A DNA stretch of 64,000 bases from an uncultured Hyphomicrobiales bacterium (GTDB taxonomy: Bacteria; Pseudomonadota; Alphaproteobacteria; Rhizobiales; Beijerinckiaceae). The notes beneath the pieces were generated by a model that had not been told where the DNA came from, made no database searches, and worked only from the letters and a program-made list of their open reading frames with translations. Both the position numbers and the translations under genes were made by a program. Positions 18,158 to 29,293 of the stretch are shown here, piece after piece. Location of the stretch: contig CAIKAR010000053.1 of the NCBI GenBank assembly GCA_903825465.1, positions 1-64,000 of the forward strand, read 5' to 3'. Each line of letters opens with the position of its first letter. Positions within the stretch are counted from its first letter, which is position 1.

Positions 18158-18562
18158 ATGACTGACCGGCCAAAAGTCGCCCCCTACCTCACCGTCTCCC
18201 CGGCGGCGGGCGCTATCGCCTGGTATGTCTCGGTTTTCGCCGCCAAGCAGAAAGCCAGGATGCCGGCTCTCGACGCTGTCCGCGTCCTGCATTGCGAACT
18301 CGAAATCAACGGCGGCGCGGTGATGCTTTCCGACGCCTTCCCCGAACTCGGGGTTGCGCGAACGCCGATCCCCGGCGAGCCCGTGACCATGTCGGTCAGT
18401 CTCGAATTCGCCGCCGCGGCGGAGGTGGACGACACCTTCGCGCGCGCCACGGCGCTGGGCGCAAAAGGTGAGACGCCGCCGACGAACTCCTTCTGGGGCA
18501 CGCGTTTCGCCGTGATCAAAGACCCCTTCGGGCACCGCTGGATGCTGAACGCGCCGCTGTAG
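18158..18562 (+). CDS. VOC-family protein, PhnB-like
   Basis: The 134-residue protein resembles PhnB-type glyoxalase-fold proteins: an N-terminal segment VAPYLTVSPAAGAIAWYVSVF, a central GGAVMLSDAFPE and a C-terminal FGTRF-like stretch ending in DPFGHRWML. The family is widespread and mostly uncharacterised, with relatives in antibiotic binding and small-molecule chemistry. It is divergent from leuC. No obvious Shine-Dalgarno sequence precedes the ATG. Confidence 0.82.
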   Translation: MTDRPKVAPYLTVSPAAGAIAWYVSVFAAKQKARMPALDAVRVLHCELEINGGAVMLSDAFPELGVARTPIPGEPVTMSVSLEFAAAAEVDDTFARATALGAKGETPPTNSFWGTRFAVIKDPFGHRWMLNAPL

Positions 18563-18592
18563 CCCGGTTCAGGCTTTTCGCGGCGGGTTTCC

Positions 18593-18922
18593 CTATCCGT
18601 CGAGCCGCCTTCCGTTGACGGTCACCAGCCGCAGGCCGTCGATCGAGCTTTTCCGCAGCGCTTCGGCCTCGCCAAGGGCCGTCTTCAACTCGTCGAGGCT
18701 CGACTTGCTCGATCCCGTCAGAACGACGCCGCCGATGGCGAGCGCGAAGCCAGCCACCATCGCGACCGGGTTGAAGGCAAGCACTCCGGTCGTCAGGCCG
18801 GCGAGCAGCGCGACGCCGAAAGCGACGGACGCCTGACCGGCGCGCACGAACCTCGCGCCGCGATCAACCGCGGCGGCGAGTTCCTCGATCTGACGTTCGA
18901 TATCCGCGATGTCCGAAGCCAT
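18593..18922 (-). CDS. Small membrane protein of unknown function
   Basis: The 109-residue protein begins with a charged helix (IADIERQIEELAAAVDRGARF, likely coiled), then two hydrophobic segments at about 30-50 and 52-70 separated by a short turn, then a soluble helix and a tail. I do not recognise a named family. The start at 18922 is chosen over 18982, which would overlap the upstream gene. It lies 52 bases after the glutathione transferase gene on the same strand. Confidence 0.65.
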   Translation of the reverse strand: MASDIADIERQIEELAAAVDRGARFVRAGQASVAFGVALLAGLTTGVLAFNPVAMVAGFALAIGGVVLTGSSKSSLDELKTALGEAEALRKSSIDGLRLVTVNGRRLDG

Positions 18923-18974
18923 GTCCCGCCCCGCGGCGCCGACGCCGCGTCCGGTTCGAGTGGAAGCGCCGGGG

Positions 18975-19562
18975 TCAACCAAACTTTCGCGACATCGCCT
19001 TTTGAACCGCGGGCCGCGCGGCGACGCGTTCGAGCCAGCGCGTCACGTTCGGGTAATCGGCCATGTTCACCTTGTCGTGCTTGACGCCGTGGACGCGCGT
19101 GAAGGGGATGATGTCGGCGATCGAATAGTCGTCGGCGAACCATTCGCGTCCCGCGAGATGCCGGTTCATGGCGTCCATCTGCGCGTTCGAGCCCTGCCAG
19201 ATCGCGGGGTCTTCTATCCTGCCCAGCGAGCCCATGGTGAAGAGCACGTTGGTCGCGTGGAACATCGACCATTTCAGCACATTGGGATGATCCGCCGGCG
19301 AGCCCAGAAAGCGGCCGGTCTTTTCGGCGAGGTAAAAGCAGATTGCCACGGATTCGAACAGCGTCGCGGGCTTGCCGCCGGGGCCGTCGCTGTCCACGAG
19401 CGCGGGAATCTTGCGGTAGGGGTTGATCCGCTCGTATTCGGGCGTTTTCTGGTCGCCACGCTTGATGTCGATCTCGCGCAACTCGAAGGGCAGGCCGCAT
19501 TCCTCCGCCATGATCAGCGCGCGGCGTCCGTTGGTGGTTCCCCAAGCGTAGAGCGTCAGCAT
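18975..19562 (-). CDS. Glutathione S-transferase
   Basis: The 195-residue protein has the thioredoxin-like N-terminal domain, with the glutathione-binding PALVDSDGPG and ATLFESVAI segments (the Glu-Ser pair), and an all-helical C-terminal domain containing the FADDYSIADII motif that caps this fold. It conjugates or reduces electrophiles with glutathione; the substrate is not predictable. AAAAGGGAG precedes the ATG. Confidence 0.92.
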   Translation of the reverse strand: MLTLYAWGTTNGRRALIMAEECGLPFELREIDIKRGDQKTPEYERINPYRKIPALVDSDGPGGKPATLFESVAICFYLAEKTGRFLGSPADHPNVLKWSMFHATNVLFTMGSLGRIEDPAIWQGSNAQMDAMNRHLAGREWFADDYSIADIIPFTRVHGVKHDKVNMADYPNVTRWLERVAARPAVQKAMSRKFG

Positions 19563-19641
19563 CGGTTTCTCCCTTTTGCCGCGCCGCGCGGCTTCGAGCG
19601 CACGCTATCGCAGGCGCCGGCCGCGCGCCAGCGCGCCGCGC

Positions 19642-21264
<1,623 letters not shown>

Positions 21265-21308
21265 GGTCTCGCGGGGGCTGGCGAATTGTTGCGCCGCACT
21301 TAGGCCAT

Positions 21309-21350
21309 GTCGCTTCCATAGGAAAGGGCGTCGCTTCCACAGGAAAAGGC
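21309..21350. repeat. 21-base tandem repeat between the ABC-F and polyprenyl synthase genes
   Basis: Two adjacent 21-base copies (21309-21329 and 21330-21350) differ at two positions. Each contains TTCC and GGAAA arms around a two-base centre, so each copy is itself a small palindrome. The pair lies 45 bases upstream of the divergent ABC-F start and looks like a double operator. The binding protein is unknown. Confidence 0.6.
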
Positions 21351-21400
21351 GGCAACGCGCCGCACGGGTGGCTCATCGCCAGCGCTTGCCCGGAAGGGTT

Positions 21401-21419
21401 GGCGCACATATGGTGCGCC
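21401..21419. promoter_or_regulatory. Perfect inverted repeat in the ABC-F/ispB intergenic region
   Basis: GGCGCAC at 21401-21407 pairs with GTGCGCC at 21413-21419 around ATATG. It is about 130 bases before the polyprenyl synthase start. No T tract follows, so it is more likely an operator than a terminator. Confidence 0.4.
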
Positions 21420-21550
21420 GCGCGCGTCGATCCCGCCGAAAATCGCGGTGGGTGGTATTCCGGGCTGGCGCGTTCGGCGGTTGATCGACGGCGGTTTCCA
21501 CGGGTCCGCGCCGCCGGCCACCGGCCGGGCCGCGAGACGAGGATGCCGAA

Positions 21551-22564
21551 TTGGGCGTTGTGATTCCGCTTGAGGAAAAGCCGAAGGAACCGGGCCTCGC
21601 AGGGCTGCTGGCGTTGACGGCCGCCGACATGGAGCGGGTCAACCAGACCATCCTGTCGCGCACCGGCTCCGACGTGACCATGATTCCGGAGGTCGCCAAT
21701 CATTTGATTTCGTCGGGCGGCAAGCGCTTGCGGCCGCTGCTGACGCTGGCGACGGCGGGCCTGTGCGGCTGCGTCGGCGAGGGCCACGTCAAGCTCGCGG
21801 CCTCCGTGGAATTCATGCACACGGCCACCCTGCTGCACGACGACGTGGTCGATCAAAGCGACATGCGCCGCGGCAAGCAGGCGGCGCGCATGGTGTGGGG
21901 AAACGAGGCGAGCGTGCTCGTCGGCGATTTTCTGCTCGGGCAGGCCTTCAAGATGATGGTCGAGGTCGGCTCGCTGGCTTGCCTCGACGTGCTCTCGACC
22001 GCCGCCGCCGTCATCGCGGAGGGCGAGGTGATGCAACTCGCCGCCGCCAAGGACACCGAAACCACGGAAGACGCCTATCTCGCTGTCATCCGCGCCAAAA
22101 CGGCGGCGTTGTTCGCGGCGGCCTGCGAGGTCGGGCCGATTCTCGCCGGGCGCGCCAAAGCGGAGGTCGCGGCCTGCCGCAGCTATGGCGCCAATCTCGG
22201 GATCGCCTTCCAGTTGATCGACGACGCTCTCGACTACGGCGGATCCTCGGCGAAACTCGGCAAGAACATCGGCGACGATTTCCGCGAGGGGAAAATCACG
22301 CTGCCCGTCGTCCTGTCGTTTCGCCGCGGCACGGACGCGGAACGCGACTTCTGGCGCCGGACGCTGGAAAAATCCGACGTGCGCGACGGCGACCTCGAGA
22401 CGGCGCTCGCCGCCATGCGCAAGCACCGCGCGCTCGACGACACGATCGAGAGGGCGCGACATTATGGCGCAATGGCCCGCGACGCGTTGGAATTGTTTCC
22501 GGCCTCCGGCTGGAAGCGCGCGCTGCTCGATGTTGTGGAATTCTGCGTCGGACGGGCCCACTGA
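21551..22564 (+). CDS. ispB: Polyprenyl diphosphate synthase (octaprenyl/decaprenyl type)
   Basis: The 337-residue trans-prenyltransferase builds the long isoprenoid tail of ubiquinone. The first aspartate-rich motif, DDVVD with the following RRG, is at 97-107 and the second, LIDDALDYGG, near residue 225. The GGKRLRP substrate motif is at 56-62. No ATG lies in frame at the start; TTG 21551 is chosen because GAGGA lies 8 bases upstream. GTG 21560 is an alternative. Chain length cannot be read reliably from sequence alone. Confidence 0.92.
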   Translation: MGVVIPLEEKPKEPGLAGLLALTAADMERVNQTILSRTGSDVTMIPEVANHLISSGGKRLRPLLTLATAGLCGCVGEGHVKLAASVEFMHTATLLHDDVVDQSDMRRGKQAARMVWGNEASVLVGDFLLGQAFKMMVEVGSLACLDVLSTAAAVIAEGEVMQLAAAKDTETTEDAYLAVIRAKTAALFAAACEVGPILAGRAKAEVAACRSYGANLGIAFQLIDDALDYGGSSAKLGKNIGDDFREGKITLPVVLSFRRGTDAERDFWRRTLEKSDVRDGDLETALAAMRKHRALDDTIERARHYGAMARDALELFPASGWKRALLDVVEFCVGRAH

Positions 22565-22727
22565 GGCGCGGAGCCGGCGGCGAACCCCGTTCGAAAGTCA
22601 TTGAAAAAGCTCCGGTGTTCCACTTTTCCGCCGCATTCGCCGCGGACCTCTTGTTTGCGCCGCACAACAAGCGTAGAAGCTCGCTCCGCGGCCGCCGATT
22701 TGCGCGGTTTAAGTATTGCGAGCACTC

Positions 22728-24689
22728 ATGGCTTTCGGTTCGAACGGGCAAATCGCCCAGGCCGACGCCGCCACGACTTGCGCCATATCAAACAAGCCTG
22801 TTGAATCCTCCAATGGACTCGCCGCGCATGGCGCGAGCCATTTCCGGACCTTGTTTGTCGGCTGCGTCGGGGTGGTTTACGGCGACATCGGAACCAGTCC
22901 GCTTTACGCGCTGAACACGGCGATCACCGCTTCGGGCGGCTCCCGCGACGGCGTCGTGCGCGAAGACGTGCTCGGCGTGCTGTCTCTTGTGCTCTGGGCG
23001 CTGACCATCATCGTCACGCTCAAATACGTCGTTATTTTGTTGCGCGCCGACAACCAGGGCGAGGGCGGCACGCTGTCGCTGATGGCGCTGGCGCAGCGCG
23101 CCATGGGCGGCCAATCGCGGGTCATCTTCCTGCTTGGCGTCACCGGCGCGGCGCTGTTCTTCGGCGACGCGATGATAACGCCGGCGATTTCGGTTCTGTC
23201 GGCGATCGAAGGCCTGAAGTTGATCACGCCGCGGTTCGACCCCTACATCATCTTCATCACGCTGACGATCATCATCATGTTGTTCATGGCGCAGCGGCGC
23301 GGGACAGCGAGCGTCGCGGCCTGGTTCGGCCCCGTCATGATCGTCTGGATGGTCGTCATGGCCGTTGGCGGCGTGCCGCAGATCATCGCCGATCCCGGCG
23401 TTCTGAAGAGCGTCAACCCGTATTACGCCGCGCATTTTCTGTGGACGCACGGCGTCGTCGGCCTGTTCGCGCTCGGCGCGGTGTTCCTCGCCGTCACCGG
23501 CGCCGAGGCGCTGTACGCGGACCTCGGGCACTTTGGCCGCAAGCCCATTCAAACGGCGTGGCTGTTCCTCGTGTTTCCGGCGCTGACGCTGAATTACCTT
23601 GGCCAGGGCGCGCTTGTGCTGGCCGATTCCAGAACGCTGGAAAACCCGTTCTTCCGGCTCTACCCGGAGTGGATGCTGCCGGCCATCGTGGTGCTCGCGA
23701 CGGTCGCCACCATCATCGCGAGCCAGGCTGTCATCACCGGCGCCTATTCGCTGACGCGGCAGGCCATCCAGTTGAAACTGCTGCCGCGGCTGGAAATCAA
23801 GCACACGTCGGACACGCAGGAAGGACAAATCTACCTGCCGCAGGTCAACAAGATCGTGCTGCTGGGCGTGCTCGTCATCACCATCCTGTTCGGCTCGTCC
23901 GACAAGCTGGCGACCGCCTACGGCATCGCCGTCACCGGCACCATGGTCGTGACGATCTGCCTCACCTTCATCGTCGCTTGGCGGCACTGGAAGCTGCCGC
24001 TGGTCGGCGCGCTCGCCCTCGTGCTGCCGTTTCTCGCGGTGGATCTCGTGTTTTTCGGCGCCAACATGCTGAAGATCGTCGAAGGCGGCTATGTGCCGCT
24101 CGGCATCGCCGGAATGTTCATGGTGTGCATGTGGACATGGACGCGCGGCACCAACATCCTGTTCCAGAAGACGCGCCGCGACGACGTGCCGCTCGCCGAC
24201 ATGATCGCGCGGCTGAGCAAGAAAATGCCGGTCACGGTGCCGGGAACGGCGGTGTTCCTCACCAGCGACCCCGACACCACGCCGAGCGCGCTGCTTCACT
24301 CGCTCAAGCACTACAAGGTGCTGCACGAGAAAAACGTGATGCTGACCGTGGTGTCGACGGACGTGCCGCGCGCGCCGCCCGAACAGCGCGTGCGCATGGA
24401 GCAGATCAACGACCATTTCTCGCGCGTGTTCCTCACGTTCGGCTACATGGAGCGGCCGAACGTGCCGCTGGGCCTCGCGCACTGCCGCAAGGCCGGCTGG
24501 AAGTTCGACATCATGTCGACGTCGTTCTTCCTCTCGCGGCGCTCGATCAGGGTGGCGCAGAAGAGCAACATGCCGCGCTGGCAGGACGACCTGTTCATTC
24601 TGATGGCCCACAACGCCACCGACGCGAGCGAATATTTCAGCATCCCCACCGGCCGCGTCGTCGAGATCGGCACGCAGATCGCGGTGTGA
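22728..24689 (+). CDS. kup: Low-affinity potassium uptake protein Kup
   Basis: The 653-residue integral membrane protein is a K+/H+ symporter of the KUP/HAK/KT family. After a 40-residue polar N-terminus comes the family motif [16 protein letters not shown], then about twelve hydrophobic segments to near residue 460 and a cytoplasmic C-terminal domain of about 190 residues. Segments [13 protein letters not shown] and [15 protein letters not shown] are family hallmarks. Start 22728 is preferred to a TTG 12 bases upstream. Confidence 0.96.
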   Translation: MAFGSNGQIAQADAATTCAISNKPVESSNGLAAHGASHFRTLFVGCVGVVYGDIGTSPLYALNTAITASGGSRDGVVREDVLGVLSLVLWALTIIVTLKYVVILLRADNQGEGGTLSLMALAQRAMGGQSRVIFLLGVTGAALFFGDAMITPAISVLSAIEGLKLITPRFDPYIIFITLTIIIMLFMAQRRGTASVAAWFGPVMIVWMVVMAVGGVPQIIADPGVLKSVNPYYAAHFLWTHGVVGLFALGAVFLAVTGAEALYADLGHFGRKPIQTAWLFLVFPALTLNYLGQGALVLADSRTLENPFFRLYPEWMLPAIVVLATVATIIASQAVITGAYSLTRQAIQLKLLPRLEIKHTSDTQEGQIYLPQVNKIVLLGVLVITILFGSSDKLATAYGIAVTGTMVVTICLTFIVAWRHWKLPLVGALALVLPFLAVDLVFFGANMLKIVEGGYVPLGIAGMFMVCMWTWTRGTNILFQKTRRDDVPLADMIARLSKKMPVTVPGTAVFLTSDPDTTPSALLHSLKHYKVLHEKNVMLTVVSTDVPRAPPEQRVRMEQINDHFSRVFLTFGYMERPNVPLGLAHCRKAGWKFDIMSTSFFLSRRSIRVAQKSNMPRWQDDLFILMAHNATDASEYFSIPTGRVVEIGTQIAV

Positions 24690-24809
24690 GGAGCGGGCGT
24701 TTGTTCCTCGCCGCCGCCCCCGGGACGTTGCCGCCCCGCTAGGGCTCGCGTAGGTTTGTCCACGAAAAGCGGGCGACGACGAGCCGGCGGAAAAGCGAGT
24801 GGAGGAACA

Positions 24810-25526
24810 ATGACCGACGCGCCGAAAACATTCGTCCTGGTCCATGGGGCCTGGCACGGCGGTTGGTGCTGGCGCCGCGTCGCCGACCTCCTTCGCGCGA
24901 GGGGCCACCTCGTTTACACGCCGACGTTGACCGGCCTCGCGGACAAGTCGCACCTGATGTCGAAGGACATCTCGATCCAGACCCACTCCGACGACGTGTC
25001 GAACCTGATCAAATGGGAAGGGCTCGACAACGTCTGCCTCGTCGGCCACTCGTATGGCGGCTTCGTGATTTCGCTCGTGGCGGAGGCTGTCGGCGAAAAG
25101 CTTTCGTCGTTTGTTTTTCTCGACGCGTTCGTTCCCGAAGATGGCGAAGACCCGTTGGCGCGGATAAGCGGGCCGGTGCGCGAGGGCATCGAGGCCGACA
25201 TCGCGCGGGGCGTGTTGGGGCGCGCGCCGCCGCCGGCCGCCTATTTCAAGGTGCAAAGCGACTCCGACCGGCGATGGGTCGATTCCCTTGTGACGCCGCA
25301 GCCCAACAATGTCTGGCGCGGATTGATGCGGCTGAGCGGCGCGCGCGAGAAGGTCGCGCGAAAGAGCTACATCCGCGCTGGCCTCTACGCGGCCGAGCAC
25401 TTCGACGCGGCGATGGCCAAGCTGCGCGCGCGCCCGGGATGGGAGATCATGGCGATCGCCGGCGGCCATGACCTGATGGTGGACGCGCCGACCGAACTCG
25501 CCGACGCGTTGGAGCGGTTGGCGTAG
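24810..25526 (+). CDS. Alpha/beta hydrolase (esterase-like)
   Basis: The 238-residue protein has the oxyanion segment HGAWHGGWCW at 12-21, the nucleophile elbow GHSYGG with Ser81, an acid residue after the LDAF strand, and a late His in AIAGGHDLM. It resembles salicylate-esterase or EstC-like hydrolases that act on small esters. GGAGGA lies just upstream. It starts a run with a TctC-like protein and a cupin, which suggests carboxylate or ester use, but the substrate is unknown. Confidence 0.88.
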   Translation: MTDAPKTFVLVHGAWHGGWCWRRVADLLRARGHLVYTPTLTGLADKSHLMSKDISIQTHSDDVSNLIKWEGLDNVCLVGHSYGGFVISLVAEAVGEKLSSFVFLDAFVPEDGEDPLARISGPVREGIEADIARGVLGRAPPPAAYFKVQSDSDRRWVDSLVTPQPNNVWRGLMRLSGAREKVARKSYIRAGLYAAEHFDAAMAKLRARPGWEIMAIAGGHDLMVDAPTELADALERLA

Positions 25527-25621
25527 GGCCTCGTTCCGCGACCAGTTCAAGCGCCCGGATTGCGCGCCGCCGCCATTGCCGCGATAATGGGCGCGACGCC
25601 AGCGCCCGGGGGGAAACGGCC

Positions 25622-26611
25622 ATGACACATCGATTCATCCGCCTTTCCGCGGGTCTGGCCGCGGCGCTCGCGGTTTCGCCCGCGCTGGCGCAGAACGCGG
25701 CGAACTACCCGAGCCATCCGATTTCCCTTTTTGTCGCGTTTCCCGCCGGCGGCCCGCCCGATCTTGTCGCGCGCATCATCGCGCCGGCGATTGGCGAGGC
25801 GCTCGGCGGCGCTTCGGTCGTCGTTGAAAACAGGGCGGGCGCCGGCGGCATCGTCGGCATCTCGGATGTCGCGCGCGCCACACCCGACGGCTACACGCTG
25901 CTGCTCGCCGACCTGTCGAGCGTCGTCGACCCCTTCGTGTTCAAAAATCCGGGCTACGATCCGAAAACGAGCTTCGAATGGATCGCGCCGGTGGGCCGCT
26001 CCTACATGACGATGCTGGTCAATCCCGCGTCTCCGGCGCGCACGGTGGCGGATTTCGTCGCCATGGCGAAAGCCAAGCCCGGCGATCTGAAGTTCGGCGC
26101 CTCGGGCGTGGGCTCGCCGCCATGGCTCGGCGGCCTGGCCTTCATGCAGGCGACGGGGACGGACTTGCTGCTGGTGCCTTACCGCGGCATCGCGCTGGCG
26201 GTGAACGATCTCATCGCCGACCGCATTTCGACGGCTTGGATGAGCTACGCCCCGGCGGCGGGGCAGTTGAAGGCGGGCGTCTTGCGCGTGATCGGCGTGT
26301 TCGGCAAGGAGCGGTTGCCCCAGTTGCCCGATGTGCCCACGTTCAGGGAGGTAGGGCTCGACATGGGCGCCGCCGACGAAGGCAACTGGCTTGGAATCGC
26401 CGCGCCCAAGGGCACGCCGCCCGATGTTCTCGCCAAGCTCAACGCGGCCGTGAACAAGGCGCTCCACGACCCCGCGACGCACGAGCGCCTGACGGCGGCG
26501 GATTACGAGCACACGGAGGGCGGCACGCCGGCGGAACTGAAAGCGATGGTCGACGAGAGCGTGGTTTATTGGGGCGGCCTGTTCGCCAAGGCGGGGGTGA
26601 AGCCGGAGTGA
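25622..26611 (+). CDS. Tripartite tricarboxylate transporter substrate-binding protein (TctC/Bug family)
   Basis: The 329-residue exported protein has a signal peptide ending near ALAQ and the Bug fold: ISLFVAFPAGGPPD, ENRAGAGGIVG and TPDGYTLL in the N-terminal lobe, and VPYRGIA in the second. It would bind a carboxylate in the periplasm. As for the copy at 13196, TctA/TctB are absent. Its stop overlaps the start of the next gene (GTGA), so the two are translated together. Confidence 0.9.
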   Translation: MTHRFIRLSAGLAAALAVSPALAQNAANYPSHPISLFVAFPAGGPPDLVARIIAPAIGEALGGASVVVENRAGAGGIVGISDVARATPDGYTLLLADLSSVVDPFVFKNPGYDPKTSFEWIAPVGRSYMTMLVNPASPARTVADFVAMAKAKPGDLKFGASGVGSPPWLGGLAFMQATGTDLLLVPYRGIALAVNDLIADRISTAWMSYAPAAGQLKAGVLRVIGVFGKERLPQLPDVPTFREVGLDMGAADEGNWLGIAAPKGTPPDVLAKLNAAVNKALHDPATHERLTAADYEHTEGGTPAELKAMVDESVVYWGGLFAKAGVKPE

Positions 26612-26952
26612 CGGGCGGCGCCTTGATCGCGGGCGGCGATATTTTCGCGGGCCTCGCGCCGGACGCGGGAGCCGAACGCTTCGATGAATTGTTCGCGGCG
26701 CCGGGCGTGAAAATCGAGCGCGTCGTTTCCCTGGGGCAGGCGACGCCGCCGGGCGAATGGCTCGATCAAGATCTTGTGGAATTCGTTTTATTGCTGAGCG
26801 GCGCCGCGGGCCTCCGCTTCGAGGCGGAGTCGGCGGCGCGAACCCTTGGGCCGGGGGATTGGCTGACCATACCGGCCCGCGCGCGCCATCGCGTCGAATG
26901 GACGGACGCCGCGGCGCCGACCGTGTGGCTCGCCGCGCATGTCGGCGGGTAA
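26608..26952 (+). CDS. Small cupin-domain protein
   Basis: The 114-residue protein has a single cupin barrel: EFVLLLSGAAGLRFE followed by LGPGDWLTIPARARHRVEW, the two conserved cupin motifs, with His in the second. The first motif lacks the usual HxH pair (it reads EWLDQDLVEF), so metal binding is doubtful. GTG 26608 overlaps the TctC stop, which fixes the start. Such cupins often bind phosphate-like or sugar ligands; its role here is unknown. Confidence 0.75.
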   Translation: MTGGALIAGGDIFAGLAPDAGAERFDELFAAPGVKIERVVSLGQATPPGEWLDQDLVEFVLLLSGAAGLRFEAESAARTLGPGDWLTIPARARHRVEWTDAAAPTVWLAAHVGG

Positions 26953-26966
26953 ACCGCGCGTCGGGC

Positions 26967-27830
26967 TTAAATCCGCGCGAGCAGCCTTTCAGCCTGTTTC
27001 AGATGCGGCCGGTCGATCATCGCGCCGTCGAGGTTGAGCACGCCGGCGGCGGGGTCGGCGGCGAAGGCCGCGACGATTGTTTTCGCGCGGGCCACCGCCT
27101 CCGCCGACGGCGTGAAGACGTCGTTGATGACGGCGATCTGGCCGGGATGGATCGCCATTTTCGCGACAAATCCGTCGCGCCGCGCCGCCTCGCATTCCGC
27201 GCGCAGGCCGGCCAGGTCGCGGAAATTCGGGTAAACCGTGTCGATGGGATCGACGCCCGCCGCGCGGGCCGCGAACAGCGTTAGCGCGCGCGCCAGCCGA
27301 AACGCGTCCGCGTAGGTTCCATCGGTCAGCCGGTTGGTTTCCGCGGCGAGCTCGGCCGCGAGGTCTTCCGCGCCCCATGTGAGGCCCATGAGGCGGCTGG
27401 AGGCGCCTGCGTAGGAGGCGAGCCCGAATATCGCGCCGGCGGTTTCAGTCGCGATGGGCAGGATGGTCGTGGAGCCATCGGGGAGATCGCGCTCGGCCTC
27501 GCGCACGGCGAGCTTGACGGAGAGATGCTGGACATCCGCGCCGCGCCGCGATTTGGGCAGCATGACAGCGTCTGGCGCCGCCGCCATGACCACGTCGAGG
27601 TCGCGCTCCACGAGGCCGGAGTCGAGCGCGTTGACGCGCAGCATCAACAAGGGGCGCTTCGTCAGCGCTTTCGCCGCGGTCAGGAAGTCGCGCGCGCCGA
27701 CCCGCGCGGCTTCCTTGTTGGCGGGCGCGATGGAATCCTCGAGATCGACGATCACGGCGTCGGCGCCGCTCGCGAGCGATTTTTCGAGCTTGCGCGGGCT
27801 GTCGGCGGGGACGAACAGCAGCGAGCGCAT
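26967..27830 (-). CDS. CoA-ester lyase (HpcH/HpaI, CitE-like)
   Basis: The 287-residue TIM-barrel protein begins MRSLLFVPADSPRKLEK and contains VIVDLEDSIAP, LPKSRRG, IATETAGAIFGLA and the KMAIHPGQI segment of CitE/Mcl-like lyases. Relatives cleave malyl-, methylmalyl- or citramalyl-CoA into glyoxylate or pyruvate plus an acyl-CoA. It directly abuts the MaoC hydratase gene upstream (TAG immediately followed by ATG). That pairing recalls the hydratase/lyase steps of itaconate degradation, but the CoA transferase is not nearby. Confidence 0.88.
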   Translation of the reverse strand: MRSLLFVPADSPRKLEKSLASGADAVIVDLEDSIAPANKEAARVGARDFLTAAKALTKRPLLMLRVNALDSGLVERDLDVVMAAAPDAVMLPKSRRGADVQHLSVKLAVREAERDLPDGSTTILPIATETAGAIFGLASYAGASSRLMGLTWGAEDLAAELAAETNRLTDGTYADAFRLARALTLFAARAAGVDPIDTVYPNFRDLAGLRAECEAARRDGFVAKMAIHPGQIAVINDVFTPSAEAVARAKTIVAAFAADPAAGVLNLDGAMIDRPHLKQAERLLARI

Positions 27831-28328
27831 CTAGGCTTCCTTCGGGCGGCGGCGGACGAGCGATTGCCGCCGGCACTCGGCGACCAGCGTGTCGTTCTGA
27901 TTGAAAGCCTTGTGCAGATAGTCGACGACGCCGACATCCGGGCGCGATTTCGACGGGCGCGCGGAAACCACTTCGGTCGTGCAATGGATGTTGTCGCCGT
28001 CGAACAGCGGCGCCGGGAAGCGCGCGTCGGTCAAGCCGAGGTTGGCGATGGTCGCGCCGACCGAAAGGTCGGACACCGATATGCCGATCATGAGGCCAAG
28101 GGTGAGCAGCGAATTCATCAGCGGCTTGCCCCATTCGGTCTCCGTCGCGCAATAATGCGCGTCGATGTGCAGCGGCTGCGGGTTCAGCGTCATATTGGAA
28201 AACAGCATGTTGTCGGCCTGCGTCACCGTGCGCCGCAAGGGATGGGCGTAAACGCGGCCGGGCTCGATCGCTTCGAAGTAGAGTCCTCCGCGCGGGTGCC
28301 GCGACGGGTCGCCTGGAATGGCCGGCAC
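27831..28328 (-). CDS. MaoC-family hydratase (hot-dog fold)
   Basis: The 165-residue protein has the MaoC hydratase motif region: TVTQADNMLFSNMTLNPQPLH, with the Asp and the His of the catalytic pair replaced by a Asn/Pro/His arrangement that is common in mesaconyl- and itaconyl-CoA hydratases, followed by GKPLMNSLLTLGLMIG. It would add water to a 2-enoyl-CoA whose product the downstream lyase cleaves. The two genes share an operon with no spacer. Substrate remains inference. Confidence 0.83.
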   Translation of the reverse strand: MPAIPGDPSRHPRGGLYFEAIEPGRVYAHPLRRTVTQADNMLFSNMTLNPQPLHIDAHYCATETEWGKPLMNSLLTLGLMIGISVSDLSVGATIANLGLTDARFPAPLFDGDNIHCTTEVVSARPSKSRPDVGVVDYLHKAFNQNDTLVAECRRQSLVRRRPKEA

Positions 28329-28420
28329 TTGATTTCTCCAAACGGTTCAGGCGCGCTTAAGGTTCTGTTTACCATGGCCGGCCATGTTCGGGGATAGTCC
28401 AATCCGTCCCGCGAAGCGCC

Positions 28421-29248
28421 ATGCCCAACGTCAAGATTCCCACTGGCACCGACCTTTACTTCGAATCGCATGGCGCGGGCGAGCCGGTTGTGCTGATTCC
28501 CTCGACGGGATTTTCCGGCGACTGCTGGAAGCCTTCGCAGATGCCGCTGGCCGATTCCTGCCAGTTGATTCTCCACGATCCGCGCGGCTGCGGCCGCTCG
28601 GCGCCCGCGCAACAGATCTACACCATCAATCAGATGGCGAACGACGTGGTGGCGCTGCTCGACCACCTGAAGATCGAGGCCGCCCACATCGTCGGCCATT
28701 CCATGGGCGGACGCATCGGCCTTGAGATGACGCTCAATTTTCCCGGCCGCGTCAAAAGCCTTGTCATGGCGGCGAGCGGCTCCGGGCAGGCGCCGCGGCC
28801 CGGCGCGGATTGCGTCGAAGGCGTGCCGTTCCGCCACATCCACGCGCTCGCCACGATGGATTTCGAACATGTCCTGCGCGAGGAATACACCGACTCCAGC
28901 GCGATGTTCACCGACGACCACCGCGCCGCGCATCCCGCCGAGGTCGAGGCGTTCTTCAAGCATGTCTACGCCACGCACGCGAAGCTGCCCGAATATATCA
29001 ATCTGATTCTCGCTCGCCATTCATGGGAAGCGACGCACCGGCTCGGCGATGTCCTGCGCCCGACGCTGATCCTGATCGGCGACAAGGATTCCGGCCGCTC
29101 CAACCACGTCGCGCAGGCCAAGGCGTTGCAGGAGCGGATTCCCGGCGCTTCGTTCAAGACGTTGCCGGGGCAGGCGCACGGCTTCCCCTGGCAGGCGCCC
29201 GAGATGACCAACGCCGCGATTCTCGAATGGGCGCGCGCGCATGCGTGA
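28421..29248 (+). CDS. Alpha/beta hydrolase
   Basis: The 275-residue protein has the nucleophile elbow GHSMGG with Ser94, the oxyanion segment after VVLIPSTGFSG, the HDPRGCGRS turn, an acid in LIGDKDS and the catalytic His in QAHGFPW. It resembles 3-oxoadipate enol-lactonase and related hydrolases of aromatic or ester breakdown. It is divergent from the MaoC/lyase pair, 92 bases away. Confidence 0.87.
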   Translation: MPNVKIPTGTDLYFESHGAGEPVVLIPSTGFSGDCWKPSQMPLADSCQLILHDPRGCGRSAPAQQIYTINQMANDVVALLDHLKIEAAHIVGHSMGGRIGLEMTLNFPGRVKSLVMAASGSGQAPRPGADCVEGVPFRHIHALATMDFEHVLREEYTDSSAMFTDDHRAAHPAEVEAFFKHVYATHAKLPEYINLILARHSWEATHRLGDVLRPTLILIGDKDSGRSNHVAQAKALQERIPGASFKTLPGQAHGFPWQAPEMTNAAILEWARAHA

Positions 29249-29293
29249 CCGCGTGAATCGGGAACGCGCCGCGCCCGGCGGAGAACGGCTGGG

